Shown here in pieces: positions 20,270 through 29,416 of a stretch of DNA of 64,000 nucleotides. The notes below the pieces were generated by a model. It did no database searches and was not told the DNA's origin. It worked only from the letters and a program-made list of their open reading frames with translations. The number at the start of each line of letters is the position of its first letter. Position 1 is the stretch's first letter. The stretch is taken from positions 186,001 through 250,000 of the forward strand of contig JAEUJW010000055.1 of NCBI GenBank assembly GCA_016793465.1, given 5' to 3'. This stretch comes from Myxococcales bacterium. GTDB taxonomy: Bacteria; Myxococcota; Polyangia; Nannocystales; Nannocystaceae. A program made the position numbers and the translations under genes.

Positions 20270-22417
20270 TCACGGGGCGGAGGCCGACGATTGTGCGCGC
20301 AGATCCGGGGCGGCCTCGCGGGCGAGGCGTCCGGCGTGGAGGCGGAGCACGGCGCCGTCGAGGCGGGCGGCGAAGGCGGCGTCGTTGGTCGAGACGAGGG
20401 CGGCGCGACCGGCCGCGGCGCGCTCGCGCAGGAGGTCGGCGACGGTGCGCGCGCCGTCCGGGTCGAGGCCGTTGCTCGGCTCGTCGAGCACGAGGAGCGC
20501 GGGGTCGCCGACGAGGGCGGCGAACAGGTAGGTGCGCTTGACCTGTCCGAAGGACAATGTCCGCAGGCGCTGGTGCCAGATCGGCGCCAGGCCGAGGCGG
20601 TCGCGCAGGTCGTCGGGCGGGAGCGGGGCGCGCTTCATGGCGGTGACGAGGGCGAGGAGCTCGCGCACGGCGAGGTCGGGGAAGGCGTCGGCGGTGTCGG
20701 GGGCGTAGCCGAGGGCGCGGCGGGCGGCGAGGGCGGGCGGGAGCGCGGCGAGGTCGGGCGAGCGCGGCGAGGCGGGGCGCGGGGCGTCGCGGGGCGTCGC
20801 GGAGCGCGGCGGTGAAGGGGTCGCGGCGTGGGGCGGTGCGGCCAGGTCCGGTGAGGCGGGGCGCGGGGCGTCGCGGGGCGGCGTCGCGGAGCGCGGCGGA
20901 GACGGGGTCGCGGCGGTGAGGAGGTGGCCGGCGACGGTGACGCTGCCGGCGTCGGGCTCGAGGATGCCGGCGGCGATGCGGAGGAGGGTCGACTTGCCGG
21001 CGCCGTTCTCTCCGAGGACGAGGGTGACGGCGCCGGGCGGGCAGGCGAGGTCGACGTCGGCGAGGACGAGGCGGGTGCCGAGGCGCTTGCGGACGGCGGT
21101 CATGGTGAGCACGGGGTCGCCTCCGGCGGGGTGGGCTGGGCTGGTGGAGAGGACATGTCCGATGAGCCAGGCTGTGAGGGTGACGGCGGACCAGGCGAGG
21201 GCGGCGCGCGGGCCGAGCTGCGCGAGCAGCACGAGCGCGAGGACGGCGGCGAGCAGGGTGGCGAGCAGCTGGCGGCCGGGGGCGCGGGCGCCGAAGCGGG
21301 CGGCCCAGCGGGCGATCAGGCCGGCGAGGGCGGCGAGCGCGGCGGCTGCGAGGGCGAGGTGGGCGAGCAGGCGCAGGGCCTCGCCGGGGGCGAGCTGCCA
21401 GACGCGGGCGAGCGCGAGGCCGGCGGGCGCGACGACGGCGAGGCCGAGCAGGGTGACGGCGAGCGCGTGCGCGGCGAGGCGGGCGCGCGCGCCGGCGGCG
21501 ACGAGCAGCCAGGCGCCGCGCGACTCGCAGGCGAGCAGCGGGGCGGAGGCGGCGGAGCCGGCGAGCACGGCGGGGAGCACGAGGAAGCCGAGGGCGTGGG
21601 TGAGGCGGTCGTCGAGGCGGGTGAGCGCGTTGTTGCGGGCGGCGAGCCAGGCGGCGGCGGCGGCGAGGCCGGCGAGCAGGGCGGCGCGCAGGAGCACGGG
21701 CAGGTGGGCGCGCGCGAGGCCGGCGAGGTGGGCGAGCGCGAGGGCGAGGACGGCGGGGCCGCGGACGAGCGCGCGGGGCGTGTGGCCGCCGCGCGCGGGG
21801 GCGGCGAGCCAGGCCCGGCGGAGCGCGAGCAGGGCGACGGGCCATGTCCCGAGGGACAGGAGGAGCTGGCCGATCGGCCAGGCGGGCGCGGCGGCCGGCG
21901 GGGCGCGCGTCGGGTCGGCGAGCGCCGCGGGCGGGGCGAGCAGGACGAGGGTGAAGCCGAGGGCGAGCGGGACCAGGCCGGCGAGGCCGGGCGGGCGGGC
22001 GAGGGCGAGGGCGTGGAGCGCGAGGGCGCCGCCAAGGGCGGCGAGGCCGGCGAGCAGGCCGCCGCCGCGCTGCCACAGCACGAACCACGGCAGCTCGGCG
22101 AGCAGCGAGAAGGCGAGCAGGACGGCGAGGTGCCAGGCGCGCGGCACGGGCAGGCTGCGCAGCCAGAAGCTGGTGGGCGCGCGCCACAGGGCGTCGAGGG
22201 CGGAGGCGGAGAGCAGCAACCACCCGGACCACAGCAGGACGCGGACGAGCGGCGAGTCGGCGGCGCCGGCGACGACGGTGGCGGGCTCGAGGCCGTTGCC
22301 GCCGAACAGCAGGCCGCAGGCGACGGCGAGGGCGGCGTAGCTCGGGAGGGCCCGACGCACGGCGGCGTCGCCGGCGGTCGCGGCGAGGGCCCGCGCGAGG
22401 GCTGCGGCCTGACGCAC
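20270..22417 (-). CDS. ABC transporter, permease and ATPase in one chain, with repeat insert
   Basis: 715 aa. Residues 1-420 are hydrophobic with about 10-12 membrane segments and Ala/Leu bias; residues 435-700 are an ABC ATPase. Walker A is GENGAGKST (about 470), the signature is LSFGQ (about 619) and Walker B is LLVLDEPSNGLD (about 642). Between Walker A and the Q-loop sits an extra Pro/Arg/Ala/Ser-rich stretch (about 500-552) made of two near-identical copies, absent from normal ATPase domains. The overall form resembles ABC-2-type exporters with a fused ATPase; substrate unknown. If the insert disrupted folding the gene could be inactive, but the frame is preserved, including a 3-bp length difference between copies. 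Confidence 0.82.
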   Translation of the reverse strand: MRQAAALARALAATAGDAAVRRALPSYAALAVACGLLFGGNGLEPATVVAGAADSPLVRVLLWSGWLLLSASALDALWRAPTSFWLRSLPVPRAWHLAVLLAFSLLAELPWFVLWQRGGGLLAGLAALGGALALHALALARPPGLAGLVPLALGFTLVLLAPPAALADPTRAPPAAAPAWPIGQLLLSLGTWPVALLALRRAWLAAPARGGHTPRALVRGPAVLALALAHLAGLARAHLPVLLRAALLAGLAAAAAWLAARNNALTRLDDRLTHALGFLVLPAVLAGSAASAPLLACESRGAWLLVAAGARARLAAHALAVTLLGLAVVAPAGLALARVWQLAPGEALRLLAHLALAAAALAALAGLIARWAARFGARAPGRQLLATLLAAVLALVLLAQLGPRAALAWSAVTLTAWLIGHVLSTSPAHPAGGDPVLTMTAVRKRLGTRLVLADVDLACPPGAVTLVLGENGAGKSTLLRIAAGILEPDAGSVTVAGHLLTAATPSPPRSATPPRDAPRPASPDLAAPPHAATPSPPRSATPRDAPRPASPRSPDLAALPPALAARRALGYAPDTADAFPDLAVRELLALVTAMKRAPLPPDDLRDRLGLAPIWHQRLRTLSFGQVKRTYLFAALVGDPALLVLDEPSNGLDPDGARTVADLLRERAAAGRAALVSTNDAAFAARLDGAVLRLHAGRLAREAAPDLRAQSSASAP
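20769..20915. repeat. Direct repeat inside the ABC ATPase coding region
   Basis: Two copies of a roughly 60-bp unit begin GAGGCGGGGCGCGGGGCGTC at 20769 and again at 20853 (84-bp offset). The second has an extra GCG, so reading frame is kept. Together they encode the Pro/Ser/Arg/Asp-rich insert between Walker A and the Q-loop. Shorter purine-rich echoes flank them. Confidence 0.85.
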
Positions 22418-22513
22418 GCGTCAAGGGTCGGCGGGGCGACGCGGGCTGTCAATGGCGCGGCGGGACGGGCCATGTCATCACCGCCGGTCCGCCCCCATCG
22501 TGTTGCTCACCTA

Positions 22514-22534
22514 CCCTCGGGACCATGTCGAGGG
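22514..22534. promoter_or_regulatory. Inverted repeat CCCTCG-N9-CGAGGG upstream of the Fic gene
   Basis: CCCTCG (22514-22519) and CGAGGG (22529-22534) are separated by 9 nt and lie 19 bp before the GTG start of the Fic-domain gene. Position and symmetry suit an operator, but the sequence also resembles the dispersed TGTCC/GGACA palindromes of this window, so it may just be another copy. Confidence 0.35.
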
Positions 22535-22553
22535 ACCGTGATAGCGTAGCCTG

Positions 22554-23885
22554 GTGCAGGACATCGCGCTCACGGGCACCCCCTACCTCATTGACACGAG
22601 ACGAGCGCTCGGTGTCGGGAGAGTGTTGAGCGACCTTGATGAGCGCGTCGAGTTGCTGCGCAGCAGCGGGCGACTCTCTGTGAAGTCACTCGAGCTTTTT
22701 TACGGCCGTACGAGGTTCGAGCAGATCGCCGAGTCCAATGCTCTCGAGGGTAGCACGCTCTCGGCTGGCGACACCGAACTCGCGGTGATGAAGGGGATCA
22801 CCCTCACGGGCCACGATCCGGGGTACTCGCGCGATGCGCGGACACTCGCCAGAGCGCTCGACCGTCTCATCGAGCTGGCCCGCGATCCTGGCATGACCGG
22901 TATCGGAACGGTCAAGGAGATCCACGAATTGGTGCTCGGGGAGCGACCCAGCGCCGGCCACATCCGGACCGAGCCGGTGCAGATCAGCGGCTCGAAGCAC
23001 CGACCGCCGCGGACATGGCGCGAGGTGATGACCCAGATGGAAGCATGGGACGCCTGGTCTCGTGACAATCCCAGTGCCCATCCGGTGCTCCGCGCGACCG
23101 TACTTCATGCATGGTTGACCCACGTTCATCCATTCATCGATGGGAATGGACGGACGTCGCGGGCCGTCGGCAACCTCGAGCTCATCCGCGCCGGCTATCC
23201 CTCGATCATCATTCGTGCCCGCAAGGACCGCTCGCGCTACCTGGAGGCGCTCGCATCGAGCGACGAGGGTGACCTCTGGCTATTCTTCGACCTCATCACT
23301 GAACGCATCCAGGACGCGTTGCGGGACATCGAACGGGCCGCTCTGCTCGGCCAGGGTTACCGTCCCCAGGAGCTCAAGATCCGGCGCGCACAGGAGAACC
23401 AGCTCACAATCTGGCTCGCCGCGACGGATCTGCTGGCCGAGCAGTGCAGGGCCGCCCTGTTCGATCGCGTCGAAGCCATCAATGGGCGGATGGAGCTCCG
23501 GAAGTACGCCGAGAGCCTGGCCCTCGACGATTACGTCGCGCTCTGCAGCGGACAGTCGATCAGCCGCAGCTGGACCTTCCGTATCCGTATCGACGTCCCT
23601 GCGCTGGCCCCGGTCGTACGCCTCGCATGGGCTGGTTTCCGCAGCCGCGAGATGCTCCAGGCGTTGCCCTCCAACGCTCCCCCGGGCCCGGCTCTCTTCT
23701 GGTCCGAACCCAACTCCGAGGGCTACCCGCCGTGGCGGCTCGCCGCGCCCGGACCCGGCTGTGACGAGTTGACCCTCGTCGGAGATCGTTGGTTCGCTCG
23801 CCGAGCGAACACGGTCACGAGCGTCTCGTTTCAGGAGATCGCGGAGATCATCGCCCAGGGGATTCTGGACAGTCTGGGCCACTGA
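22554..23885 (+). CDS. Fic-domain protein (class II-type, self-inhibited)
   Basis: 443 aa, GTG start. The Fic core carries HPFIDGNGRTSR (about 192-203), the full HxFx(D/E)GNGRxxR motif with catalytic His, so AMP or a related group could be transferred to a protein Ser/Thr/Tyr. ESNALEGSTL (about 61-70) matches the (S/T)xxxE(G/N) inhibitory helix placed N-terminal to the Fic core, as in class II Fic proteins, so no separate antitoxin is needed. Residues 250-443 are an extra domain I cannot assign. Codon use is clearly less GC3-biased than its neighbours, pointing to horizontal transfer. It sits alone between the ABC-transporter and a lipoprotein gene. Confidence 0.92.
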   Translation: MQDIALTGTPYLIDTRRALGVGRVLSDLDERVELLRSSGRLSVKSLELFYGRTRFEQIAESNALEGSTLSAGDTELAVMKGITLTGHDPGYSRDARTLARALDRLIELARDPGMTGIGTVKEIHELVLGERPSAGHIRTEPVQISGSKHRPPRTWREVMTQMEAWDAWSRDNPSAHPVLRATVLHAWLTHVHPFIDGNGRTSRAVGNLELIRAGYPSIIIRARKDRSRYLEALASSDEGDLWLFFDLITERIQDALRDIERAALLGQGYRPQELKIRRAQENQLTIWLAATDLLAEQCRAALFDRVEAINGRMELRKYAESLALDDYVALCSGQSISRSWTFRIRIDVPALAPVVRLAWAGFRSREMLQALPSNAPPGPALFWSEPNSEGYPPWRLAAPGPGCDELTLVGDRWFARRANTVTSVSFQEIAEIIAQGILDSLGH

Positions 23886-23912
23886 ACAGGGGGGCGTCGT
23901 AGCGGTCGGCGG

Positions 23913-25436
23913 TCAGCCGGGGATGGTGGGCTCCTCGTCGTCGGGGATGATGCAGGAGCTGAGCTCGAACAGCATGAACATGAGCGCCTTCTCCTGGGGG
24001 GAGAGGTCCTGGGTGGTGCAGCCTTCGGGGAACGGATCGCCGACCTGGTCGCCGGAGGACACGTGGATGTCGGTGTCGACGACGCGGCCGCACTGCATGT
24101 CCTCGGCGACGCCGATGGGGGTGTTGAAGGTGAAGTACTGCACGGAGGTCGGGTTCTCGCCGTAGATCCAGCGGGTCGAGACGTCGGCGTTGACCGACTC
24201 GATGGTGTTCTGGCCGGCGGTGATCGAGATCTGGCCGAGCATGGCGCTGCCGCCGACGTTGACCAGCCACTCGGCGAGGGCGGCGCCCTTGGGGAAGCTG
24301 GTGTCGATCTTGGCGAGGAAGGGGCTGGCGAGGTCGTCCTGGTGGTTGAAGTTGGCGGCGGTCGGCCACGGCGCGGCGCCCTCCTCGATCCAGATGTTGT
24401 GCCAGTGCGAGAGGAACAGGCGCCCGCCCTTGTCGGCGTAGTCGACGATGTTCTGGCGGGCGGCGGCCGACTTGTCGCCGGCGTTGGTGCCGCCCTCGCA
24501 GGCGAGCACGACCATGTCGTACTGCTGGAGGCGCAGGGCGTCGTTCCACAGGAAGGTCGACTCCTCGAAGGCGGCGCCGCCGAGGCCGGCGGAGAACTTG
24601 TTGGTGCCGCCGTCGCCGTGGAACAGGTTGACGCGGCCGTTGCCGGCGGTGGTCGTGAACTCGCTGTCGTCGAGGCCGATCTTGCGGAGCAGGCACTCGA
24701 GCGGGTCGGCGCCGCCGGTGGTCAGGGCGATCCGGGGGATGTTGCCCTCGGCCTTGCTGCGCGGCAGGCGGGTGAGGTCGGCGGGCACGACGTTGTCGAC
24801 GCAGGGGGTGACGCTGGGCAGGGTGACGGCGCGGCGCCACTTGCCGATGGTGATGACGAGCGGGATCTGGGCGCCGGCGGGCACGTCCTTCAGCACGAAC
24901 TCGCCCTTGGTGTCGCTGAGCGCGGCGACCAGCGGGTCGCCCGAGAGCGCGTTCATGCAGGTGTCGCAGTAGACGCCCTCGGGGATCGGCCCGAGCGGGG
25001 CGTTGGGGACGTAGGCGACGACGTTGTAGAGCGGGAGCGTGCCCTCGGGCGCGTAGATGGTGCCCTTGATCGTCGTGGTCTGTCCGTTGGGACAGTCGGG
25101 GATCTCGCACTCGAGGTTCTCGCAGGGGGTGAAGCCGTCGGTGGTGCCGCTCTGCGAGCCGCCGGGGACGTCGAACTTGAGGCCGTCGCCGGTGCTGTCG
25201 GTCGCGGCGTGGGTGTCGTCGGCGGTGAGCGAGGCGGCGGTGGCGGTGCTGTCGCTGGCGCCGCCGGTCGGGAGCTCCATGGTGGTGCCGGCGGGCGCGG
25301 TCATGCCGCTGATGCTGCCGGCCGAGGCCGCGGTGGCCGCGGTGGCGCCGTCCGTGCCGCGACCGCCGTCGCCGCCGCAGGCGACGAGGCTGGCGAGGAG
25401 GGCGGGGAGGACTCGGCGGGGCACGAGTGGGGTCAT
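23913..25436 (-). CDS. Lipoprotein with carboxypeptidase-regulatory-like and amidotransferase-like domains
   Basis: 507 aa. Lipobox LVAC (Cys20), then a Thr/Ser/Ala linker to about residue 95. A Cys-rich start ([15 protein letters not shown]) leads into a beta-sandwich with [26 protein letters not shown] and [20 protein letters not shown], the pattern of carboxypeptidase-regulatory-like (surface-exposed Ig-like) domains. The second half (about 250-470), with [29 protein letters not shown] and related strands, resembles a ThuA/class I amidotransferase-like flavodoxin fold. It is clearly paralogous to the plus-strand gene at 58191-59660, with shared block order and a matching end ([18 protein letters not shown]). 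The role is unknown; it is likely surface exposed. Confidence 0.85.
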   Translation of the reverse strand: MTPLVPRRVLPALLASLVACGGDGGRGTDGATAATAASAGSISGMTAPAGTTMELPTGGASDSTATAASLTADDTHAATDSTGDGLKFDVPGGSQSGTTDGFTPCENLECEIPDCPNGQTTTIKGTIYAPEGTLPLYNVVAYVPNAPLGPIPEGVYCDTCMNALSGDPLVAALSDTKGEFVLKDVPAGAQIPLVITIGKWRRAVTLPSVTPCVDNVVPADLTRLPRSKAEGNIPRIALTTGGADPLECLLRKIGLDDSEFTTTAGNGRVNLFHGDGGTNKFSAGLGGAAFEESTFLWNDALRLQQYDMVVLACEGGTNAGDKSAAARQNIVDYADKGGRLFLSHWHNIWIEEGAAPWPTAANFNHQDDLASPFLAKIDTSFPKGAALAEWLVNVGGSAMLGQISITAGQNTIESVNADVSTRWIYGENPTSVQYFTFNTPIGVAEDMQCGRVVDTDIHVSSGDQVGDPFPEGCTTQDLSPQEKALMFMLFELSSCIIPDDEEPTIPG

Positions 25437-25459
25437 ACGGAGGATGGTATAGTGTCGGG

Positions 25460-25957
25460 GTGACGAGGGCGACGGTCGTGCTCCTGGGGGTGCTGGTCGG
25501 CTGCGGCGGTCGGCCGACGCCGGGGGTGGTGACGCCGGACAAGCCGACCCGGGCGGCGCCGCAGGGCAAGGACCGCGGTGACATCGAGCTCGCGCTGGGC
25601 TCGGTGACGGCGGCGGTGTCGGCGACGCTGGTGGCGCTCGGGGTGTACTCGGCGGTGCGGTCGGTGCAGCTGCGCGAGTACTGCGCGATGGAGCCGCAGT
25701 ACATCGACGAGGCGCCGGACCCCCTGTACCAGTCGGTGTGCCGCGACCTCGTCAACCCGAACCCCGCGCGGGCGGCGGGGATCTCGAGCGGGCTGTCGTT
25801 CGTGTTCGCGGTGCCGGTCGCGGTCGGCAGCGGCTTCCTCCTGCGCAAGGGGGTGCGCATGCGCAGGGAGTGGAAGCGCGTGCAGGGCGTGTCGCTGCGC
25901 CCGTGGTCGCCGGCGGGCTGGCGCGGCGCGGGGCTGCGGCTCGAGTTCGCGTTCTAG
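25460..25957 (+). CDS. Small lipoprotein with two hydrophobic segments
   Basis: 165 aa from GTG 25460, selected because it starts a lipoprotein signal ([16 protein letters not shown], lipobox Cys15). A Pro/Lys linker precedes two hydrophobic stretches (about 47-67 and 108-130) separated by a loop with two Cys. The end, [10 protein letters not shown], with terminal Phe, looks like the closing strand of an outer-membrane protein. The next ORF (26055-26333) aligns with its C-terminal two thirds, suggesting a tandem duplication. The divergent lipoprotein gene at 23913-25436 starts 24 bp away, so promoters must overlap. Confidence 0.7.
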   Translation: MTRATVVLLGVLVGCGGRPTPGVVTPDKPTRAAPQGKDRGDIELALGSVTAAVSATLVALGVYSAVRSVQLREYCAMEPQYIDEAPDPLYQSVCRDLVNPNPARAAGISSGLSFVFAVPVAVGSGFLLRKGVRMRREWKRVQGVSLRPWSPAGWRGAGLRLEFAF

Positions 25958-26054
25958 TCGGACCTCTGCGCGGGAGGCTGTACGTCGTTCGCAGGCTCGC
26001 GATCGTGCGCGTGTGGCTCGTATCGCTTGACCGTGCGGGACCGTCGCGGGCGGG

Positions 26055-26333
26055 GTGATCTTCGGGGTGTTCACGGGGCTGTCGATCGCGCTGCGGCCGG
26101 CGCTGTACCTCGGGTGCTACGAGGTGGAGGGGCTGTGCACCTCCACCGGCGGGGTGATCGGCTACATGATGGGCGTGCAGGTCAGCGACACCATGAGCAC
26201 GGTCGGCATGGGGCTCATGACCTACGGGCTGGGGTACAACGGCTACAAGCGGCGCTACGGACCGAAGGTCAGCGTGGCGCCGTTCCGCAGCCAGTACGGG
26301 TCGTTCGGGCTCAGCCTCGCCGGGCGGTTCTAG
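26055..26333 (+). pseudogene. Probable 5'-truncated paralogue of the preceding lipoprotein gene
   Basis: 92 codons from a possible GTG at 26055. The layout copies the 25460-25957 gene from its first hydrophobic segment on: a hydrophobic stretch (MIFGVFTGLSIALRPALYLG), a Cys-containing loop, a second hydrophobic stretch, a basic connector and the ending YGSFGLSLAGRF. No signal peptide or lipobox is left; an in-frame TGA occurs 27 bases before the GTG. I read it as a duplicated copy that lost its 5' end. It may still be expressed as a short membrane protein, since coding bias is kept. Confidence 0.5.
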
Positions 26334-26342
26334 CCCGGGCGC

Positions 26343-28091
26343 TCACTGGGCGAGCAGCCACGGGGTCGCGACGGCGGAGCGGCACTGCCAGTTGAAGCTG
26401 CGCATGTGCGGGGCCTCGGCGTGCTGCGCGAAGCCGTCGGTGATCGCGGCGGCGGTCATGGCGAGCTCGGGGTCGGAGGCGCCGTCGTGGTACCAGGCGA
26501 GGGCGACGACGTAGGCGCTCTCGCCCCAGTGCTCGTCGTAGTCGTCGACGGCGCCGTCGGTGTTGCCGACGGCCATCCAATAAAAAGGTTTGCCGCCGGG
26601 GTCGAGGCCGTCGCGGGCGACGATGCGGCCGAGCTTGATGATCGACGTGCGGGCGGCGTCGGCCTGGGCGCCGGGGGACTCGCTGGCGTATTGATCGAGG
26701 CCGTCGGCGAGGATGGCGCTGAGCCAGGGGGAGCAGCCGAAGTAGCCGAAGTCCTCGTCGGCGGCGACGTCGCTGTGGGCGAAGCAGCGGGCGTCGGGGT
26801 CGGCGTAGCCGAGGGGGTAGGTCTCCTGCACGTCGATGTAGGCGGCGACGGCGGCGTCGGCGAGGCCGCGGAATTGCTCGGACTGGTCGTCGCTGACGAT
26901 CATGGCCCAGGTGTAGGCGAGCAGGCCGAAGCCGGCGTGGCGCTCGGTCCAGAAGCCGTCGCCGCCGTCGTACTCGGGGTCCCACAGCGCGTCGAAGGCC
27001 TCGGCGACGTCCTCGGCGGACTCGCGGAAGCGGTCGTCGCCGGTCATGAGGTAGTGGAGCGCGAGGTTCTGCGAATAGTAGTACTTGGCGTCGCCGGCCT
27101 TGCCGGGCACGCCGATCTCGGTGTCGGGGCCGCCGCCGGTCAGGCCGTCGCGGTAGATCGTGGTCTCGAGGTAGGCGGTGCGCAGGCTGCCGAGGTCGCC
27201 GCGGCGGGCGTGGCCGCGGTAGAAGATCGTGCCGCGGTCGTACAGCCAGACGTCGGCCGAGGCCATGCTGCCGAGGAAGGCCTCGAGGTCCCACGCGTCG
27301 TAGTCGCAGAGGGCGGCCCAGGCGGCGCCGGGGGTGCCCTCGGCGGCGGCGGCGGTGCCGAGCGGGCCGGCGAGGCGGCTCGCGGTCAGCCACTCGGGCG
27401 GGAGCAGGGCCCAGACGTTGGGGCCGGTGGCGTCGTCGACGAGGGTGTCGGCGACGGGCACGAGCGCGGGGGCGGGCAGCGAGGGGGCGCTGCCGATCTC
27501 GAGCTCGAGGTCGGTCTCGCCGGAGACCTCGAGGTCGAGCTGGACCTGCACGCTGCGCCACGTGCCGTCGGGGTGGCGCGCGAGGCCGCGGAGCGCGGCG
27601 GGCTGCTCGGCGTCGCCGTGGCGCACGACGACCGCGGCGGCGTCGGCGAGCTGGCCGGGCGCGAGCGGGACGGCGAAGTTGACGCGCTGCGGGCCGCCGA
27701 CGCCGCTGTTGGGCACGAGGTGGACGGTGACGGCGGCGACCGGGTCGCCGGTGGTCGAGTCGGTGTCGGTCGGGTCGGTGGTCGGGGCGTCGGTGGTCGG
27801 GGCGTCGGTGGTCGGGGCGTCGGTGGTCTCGGTGTCGGTGGCCGGGGTCGACGGAGATTCGGTGGTGTCGGGGACGTCGCCGGTGCTCGTGGTGGTGGGG
27901 CCGGAGGTGGGCGGGCCGTCGGTGCCGGAGGGAGTCGTGGAGGTCGCCGGCTCGGTGGCGCCGGTGGAGGTGTCGTCGCCGCCGTCGCCGCCGGGGCAGG
28001 CGGCGAGCAGGGCGAGCGCGGCGACGGTGCTCGCGGCGCGCGTGGTGCGGGTGGGGAGCGCGGCGTCGAAGATCGAGGTGAAGTCGGGCAT
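26343..28091 (-). CDS. Lipoprotein with RIFT-barrel-like and alpha/alpha-toroid-like domains
   Basis: 582 aa from ATG 28091, which has GGAGG 8 nt upstream. Lipobox LLAAC (Cys32), then a long Thr/Asp/Pro/Ser linker including tandem TTDAP units. Residues about 120-210 (VNFAVPLAPGQLADAAAVVV, then a WRSVQVQLDLEV block) recall the N-terminal RIFT barrel of PcRGLX/YetA-type proteins. The remaining 350 residues are helical with many aromatic residues (YYYSQNLALHYLMTGDDRF, GFGLLAYTWAMIV), as in alpha/alpha-toroid glycoside hydrolases and polysaccharide lyases. A polysaccharide-degrading or -binding surface protein is plausible; catalytic residues are not assigned. Convergent with the short ORF ending at 26333. 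Confidence 0.8.
   Translation of the reverse strand: MPDFTSIFDAALPTRTTRAASTVAALALLAACPGGDGGDDTSTGATEPATSTTPSGTDGPPTSGPTTTSTGDVPDTTESPSTPATDTETTDAPTTDAPTTDAPTTDPTDTDSTTGDPVAAVTVHLVPNSGVGGPQRVNFAVPLAPGQLADAAAVVVRHGDAEQPAALRGLARHPDGTWRSVQVQLDLEVSGETDLELEIGSAPSLPAPALVPVADTLVDDATGPNVWALLPPEWLTASRLAGPLGTAAAAEGTPGAAWAALCDYDAWDLEAFLGSMASADVWLYDRGTIFYRGHARRGDLGSLRTAYLETTIYRDGLTGGGPDTEIGVPGKAGDAKYYYSQNLALHYLMTGDDRFRESAEDVAEAFDALWDPEYDGGDGFWTERHAGFGLLAYTWAMIVSDDQSEQFRGLADAAVAAYIDVQETYPLGYADPDARCFAHSDVAADEDFGYFGCSPWLSAILADGLDQYASESPGAQADAARTSIIKLGRIVARDGLDPGGKPFYWMAVGNTDGAVDDYDEHWGESAYVVALAWYHDGASDPELAMTAAAITDGFAQHAEAPHMRSFNWQCRSAVATPWLLAQ
27781..27829. repeat. 15-bp coding microsatellite (TTDAP units)
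   Basis: Three adjacent, identical 15-bp units (GTCGGGGCGTCGGTG) plus a partial copy lie in the linker-coding part of the 26343-28091 lipoprotein gene. They encode TTDAP on the minus strand. Length changes here would lengthen or shorten the surface linker without shifting the frame. Confidence 0.9.
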
Positions 28092-28225
28092 ATGTAGAAC
28101 CTCCAGCGGAGCACACGGTACCGGCGGCGGGTCGCGCGGAGGAAGGGGCGGGAGCCCCCGATGTTCGCGTGCGAGGGTGCGCGTGGCTGTACACGTGGAC
28201 GAGTCCCGCGTTACCGTCCGTGCCC

Positions 28226-29416
28226 ATGCGCTCGCCGGCCCCGTTCCTCGCGCTCGTGCTCGCGTGCACGCCGAGCCCGGGCGCCGCGCCGCAGGCCCCG
28301 CGCGGGCGCGACGATGAGGTCCGCAGCGATCAGGGGCCCATCTCCGCGGACGACCTCGCCCGCATCGACGCGGCGGCGGCGGCCCGCGGGGCGCTGTACT
28401 GGTGGGTGCGCACGCCCGCGGGGCCGCGCTGCGAGGCCTGGACCTTCGAACCGGACGCGGAGGATCCGCGGCGCGGGCGGATCTTCCACGTCGAGGGGGC
28501 GGCCGCGCCGGGCGAGCAACCTGTCCCCGAGGACACGTCGGAGGAGTCAAAAACAAAATTATTAAAGGCGCCGACGGCGAGCGACGTGCTGCCGGAGGGG
28601 GCGAGCCGCTACAGCTTTAATTATCAGGTCGTCGAGGAGCACCTGCGGTTGACCGGGCCGACCCGCGAGCGCGACACGCCGGTCGCGCCCGCGCCGCCGA
28701 CGCCCGACACGCGCGTGGCGACCGGGACGATGACGCGTTCGCTGGCGTTCCCCTGCGTGTTCACCGGGCAGTCGCTGGCGCCGGCGGATCCGGGGGCGGC
28801 GCGGCAGATCGTGCTCGGCAGCAACGAGCGGTGGTTCTTCAGCGAGGCGGACTGCGCGGCGGCGGGGCCGGACGTCGATCCGCTGGTGGCGACGGCGGGG
28901 GAGATCCATCCGCTGGGCTGCGCGTCGGCCCTCGCCGACGCGAGCACGCGGGGGCGCGACGCGGGGCCGGCGGGCCCGGCCCTCGCGCGCCTGCGGGCGG
29001 CCAAGCGGGTGTTCCTGCTGCGCTCGCGGGGCGGGGTCACGGCGTGCGAGGTGTGGCGGCACCGCGTGTCGGATCCGCAGCTGCTCGAGGGCAGCCTGAC
29101 CCGCGAAGACCGCGACGAGCACGGGGCGCGCACGCTGCGGTACGACTACGCGGCGCTCGGCGACAGCGTCACGCTGCTCGGGCCCCACGAGTTTCGCCGG
29201 CTGCGCGTGGCGAGCGGGCGGGCCGACCTCACGAGCACGCGCGGGTGCCTGTTCGCGCGGCCGCTCGCGCTGCGCGGCGAGGCGCTGCAGGTCGGCGAGG
29301 ACGCGTGGTTCCTCGATCGACGGACCTGCGAGCGGGCGCGACGCGCGGGGGCCGTGGCGCGGCCGGACCTCGACTGTCGCCCGGGACCGGCGCGTCGAGC
29401 TCAGCCGTCGAGGTAG
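28226..29416 (+). CDS. Lipoprotein of unknown function with internally repeated domain
   Basis: 396 aa from ATG 28226; lipobox LVLAC (Cys14). Two related halves can be seen: residues about 50-240 and 250-390 share the order aromatic/basic strand, CEAW or CEVW, RYxxxYxxxxxxLxLxGP, then CxFxxxL. Compare YSFNYQVVEEHLRLTGP with LRYDYAALGDSVTLLGP. The final residues (RRAQPSR) and the stop are encoded inside a 71-bp block duplicated from the end of the next gene, so the original C-terminus may have been altered. An AT-rich patch (28549-28567) encodes TKLLKAP. No known family recognised. Confidence 0.75.
   Translation: MRSPAPFLALVLACTPSPGAAPQAPRGRDDEVRSDQGPISADDLARIDAAAAARGALYWWVRTPAGPRCEAWTFEPDAEDPRRGRIFHVEGAAAPGEQPVPEDTSEESKTKLLKAPTASDVLPEGASRYSFNYQVVEEHLRLTGPTRERDTPVAPAPPTPDTRVATGTMTRSLAFPCVFTGQSLAPADPGAARQIVLGSNERWFFSEADCAAAGPDVDPLVATAGEIHPLGCASALADASTRGRDAGPAGPALARLRAAKRVFLLRSRGGVTACEVWRHRVSDPQLLEGSLTREDRDEHGARTLRYDYAALGDSVTLLGPHEFRRLRVASGRADLTSTRGCLFARPLALRGEALQVGEDAWFLDRRTCERARRAGAVARPDLDCRPGPARRAQPSR

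Noticed and set aside
20541..20560. Palindrome-like CCTGTCCGAAGGACAATGTCC in the ABC gene as an independent regulatory site
   Set aside because: It encodes the ABC signature LSFGQ, so part of the symmetry is dictated by coding; kept only as a weak member of the dispersed motif list.
22554..23885. Fic toxin with separate antitoxin
   Set aside because: No small antitoxin gene is adjacent, and an inhibitory motif is within the same protein.
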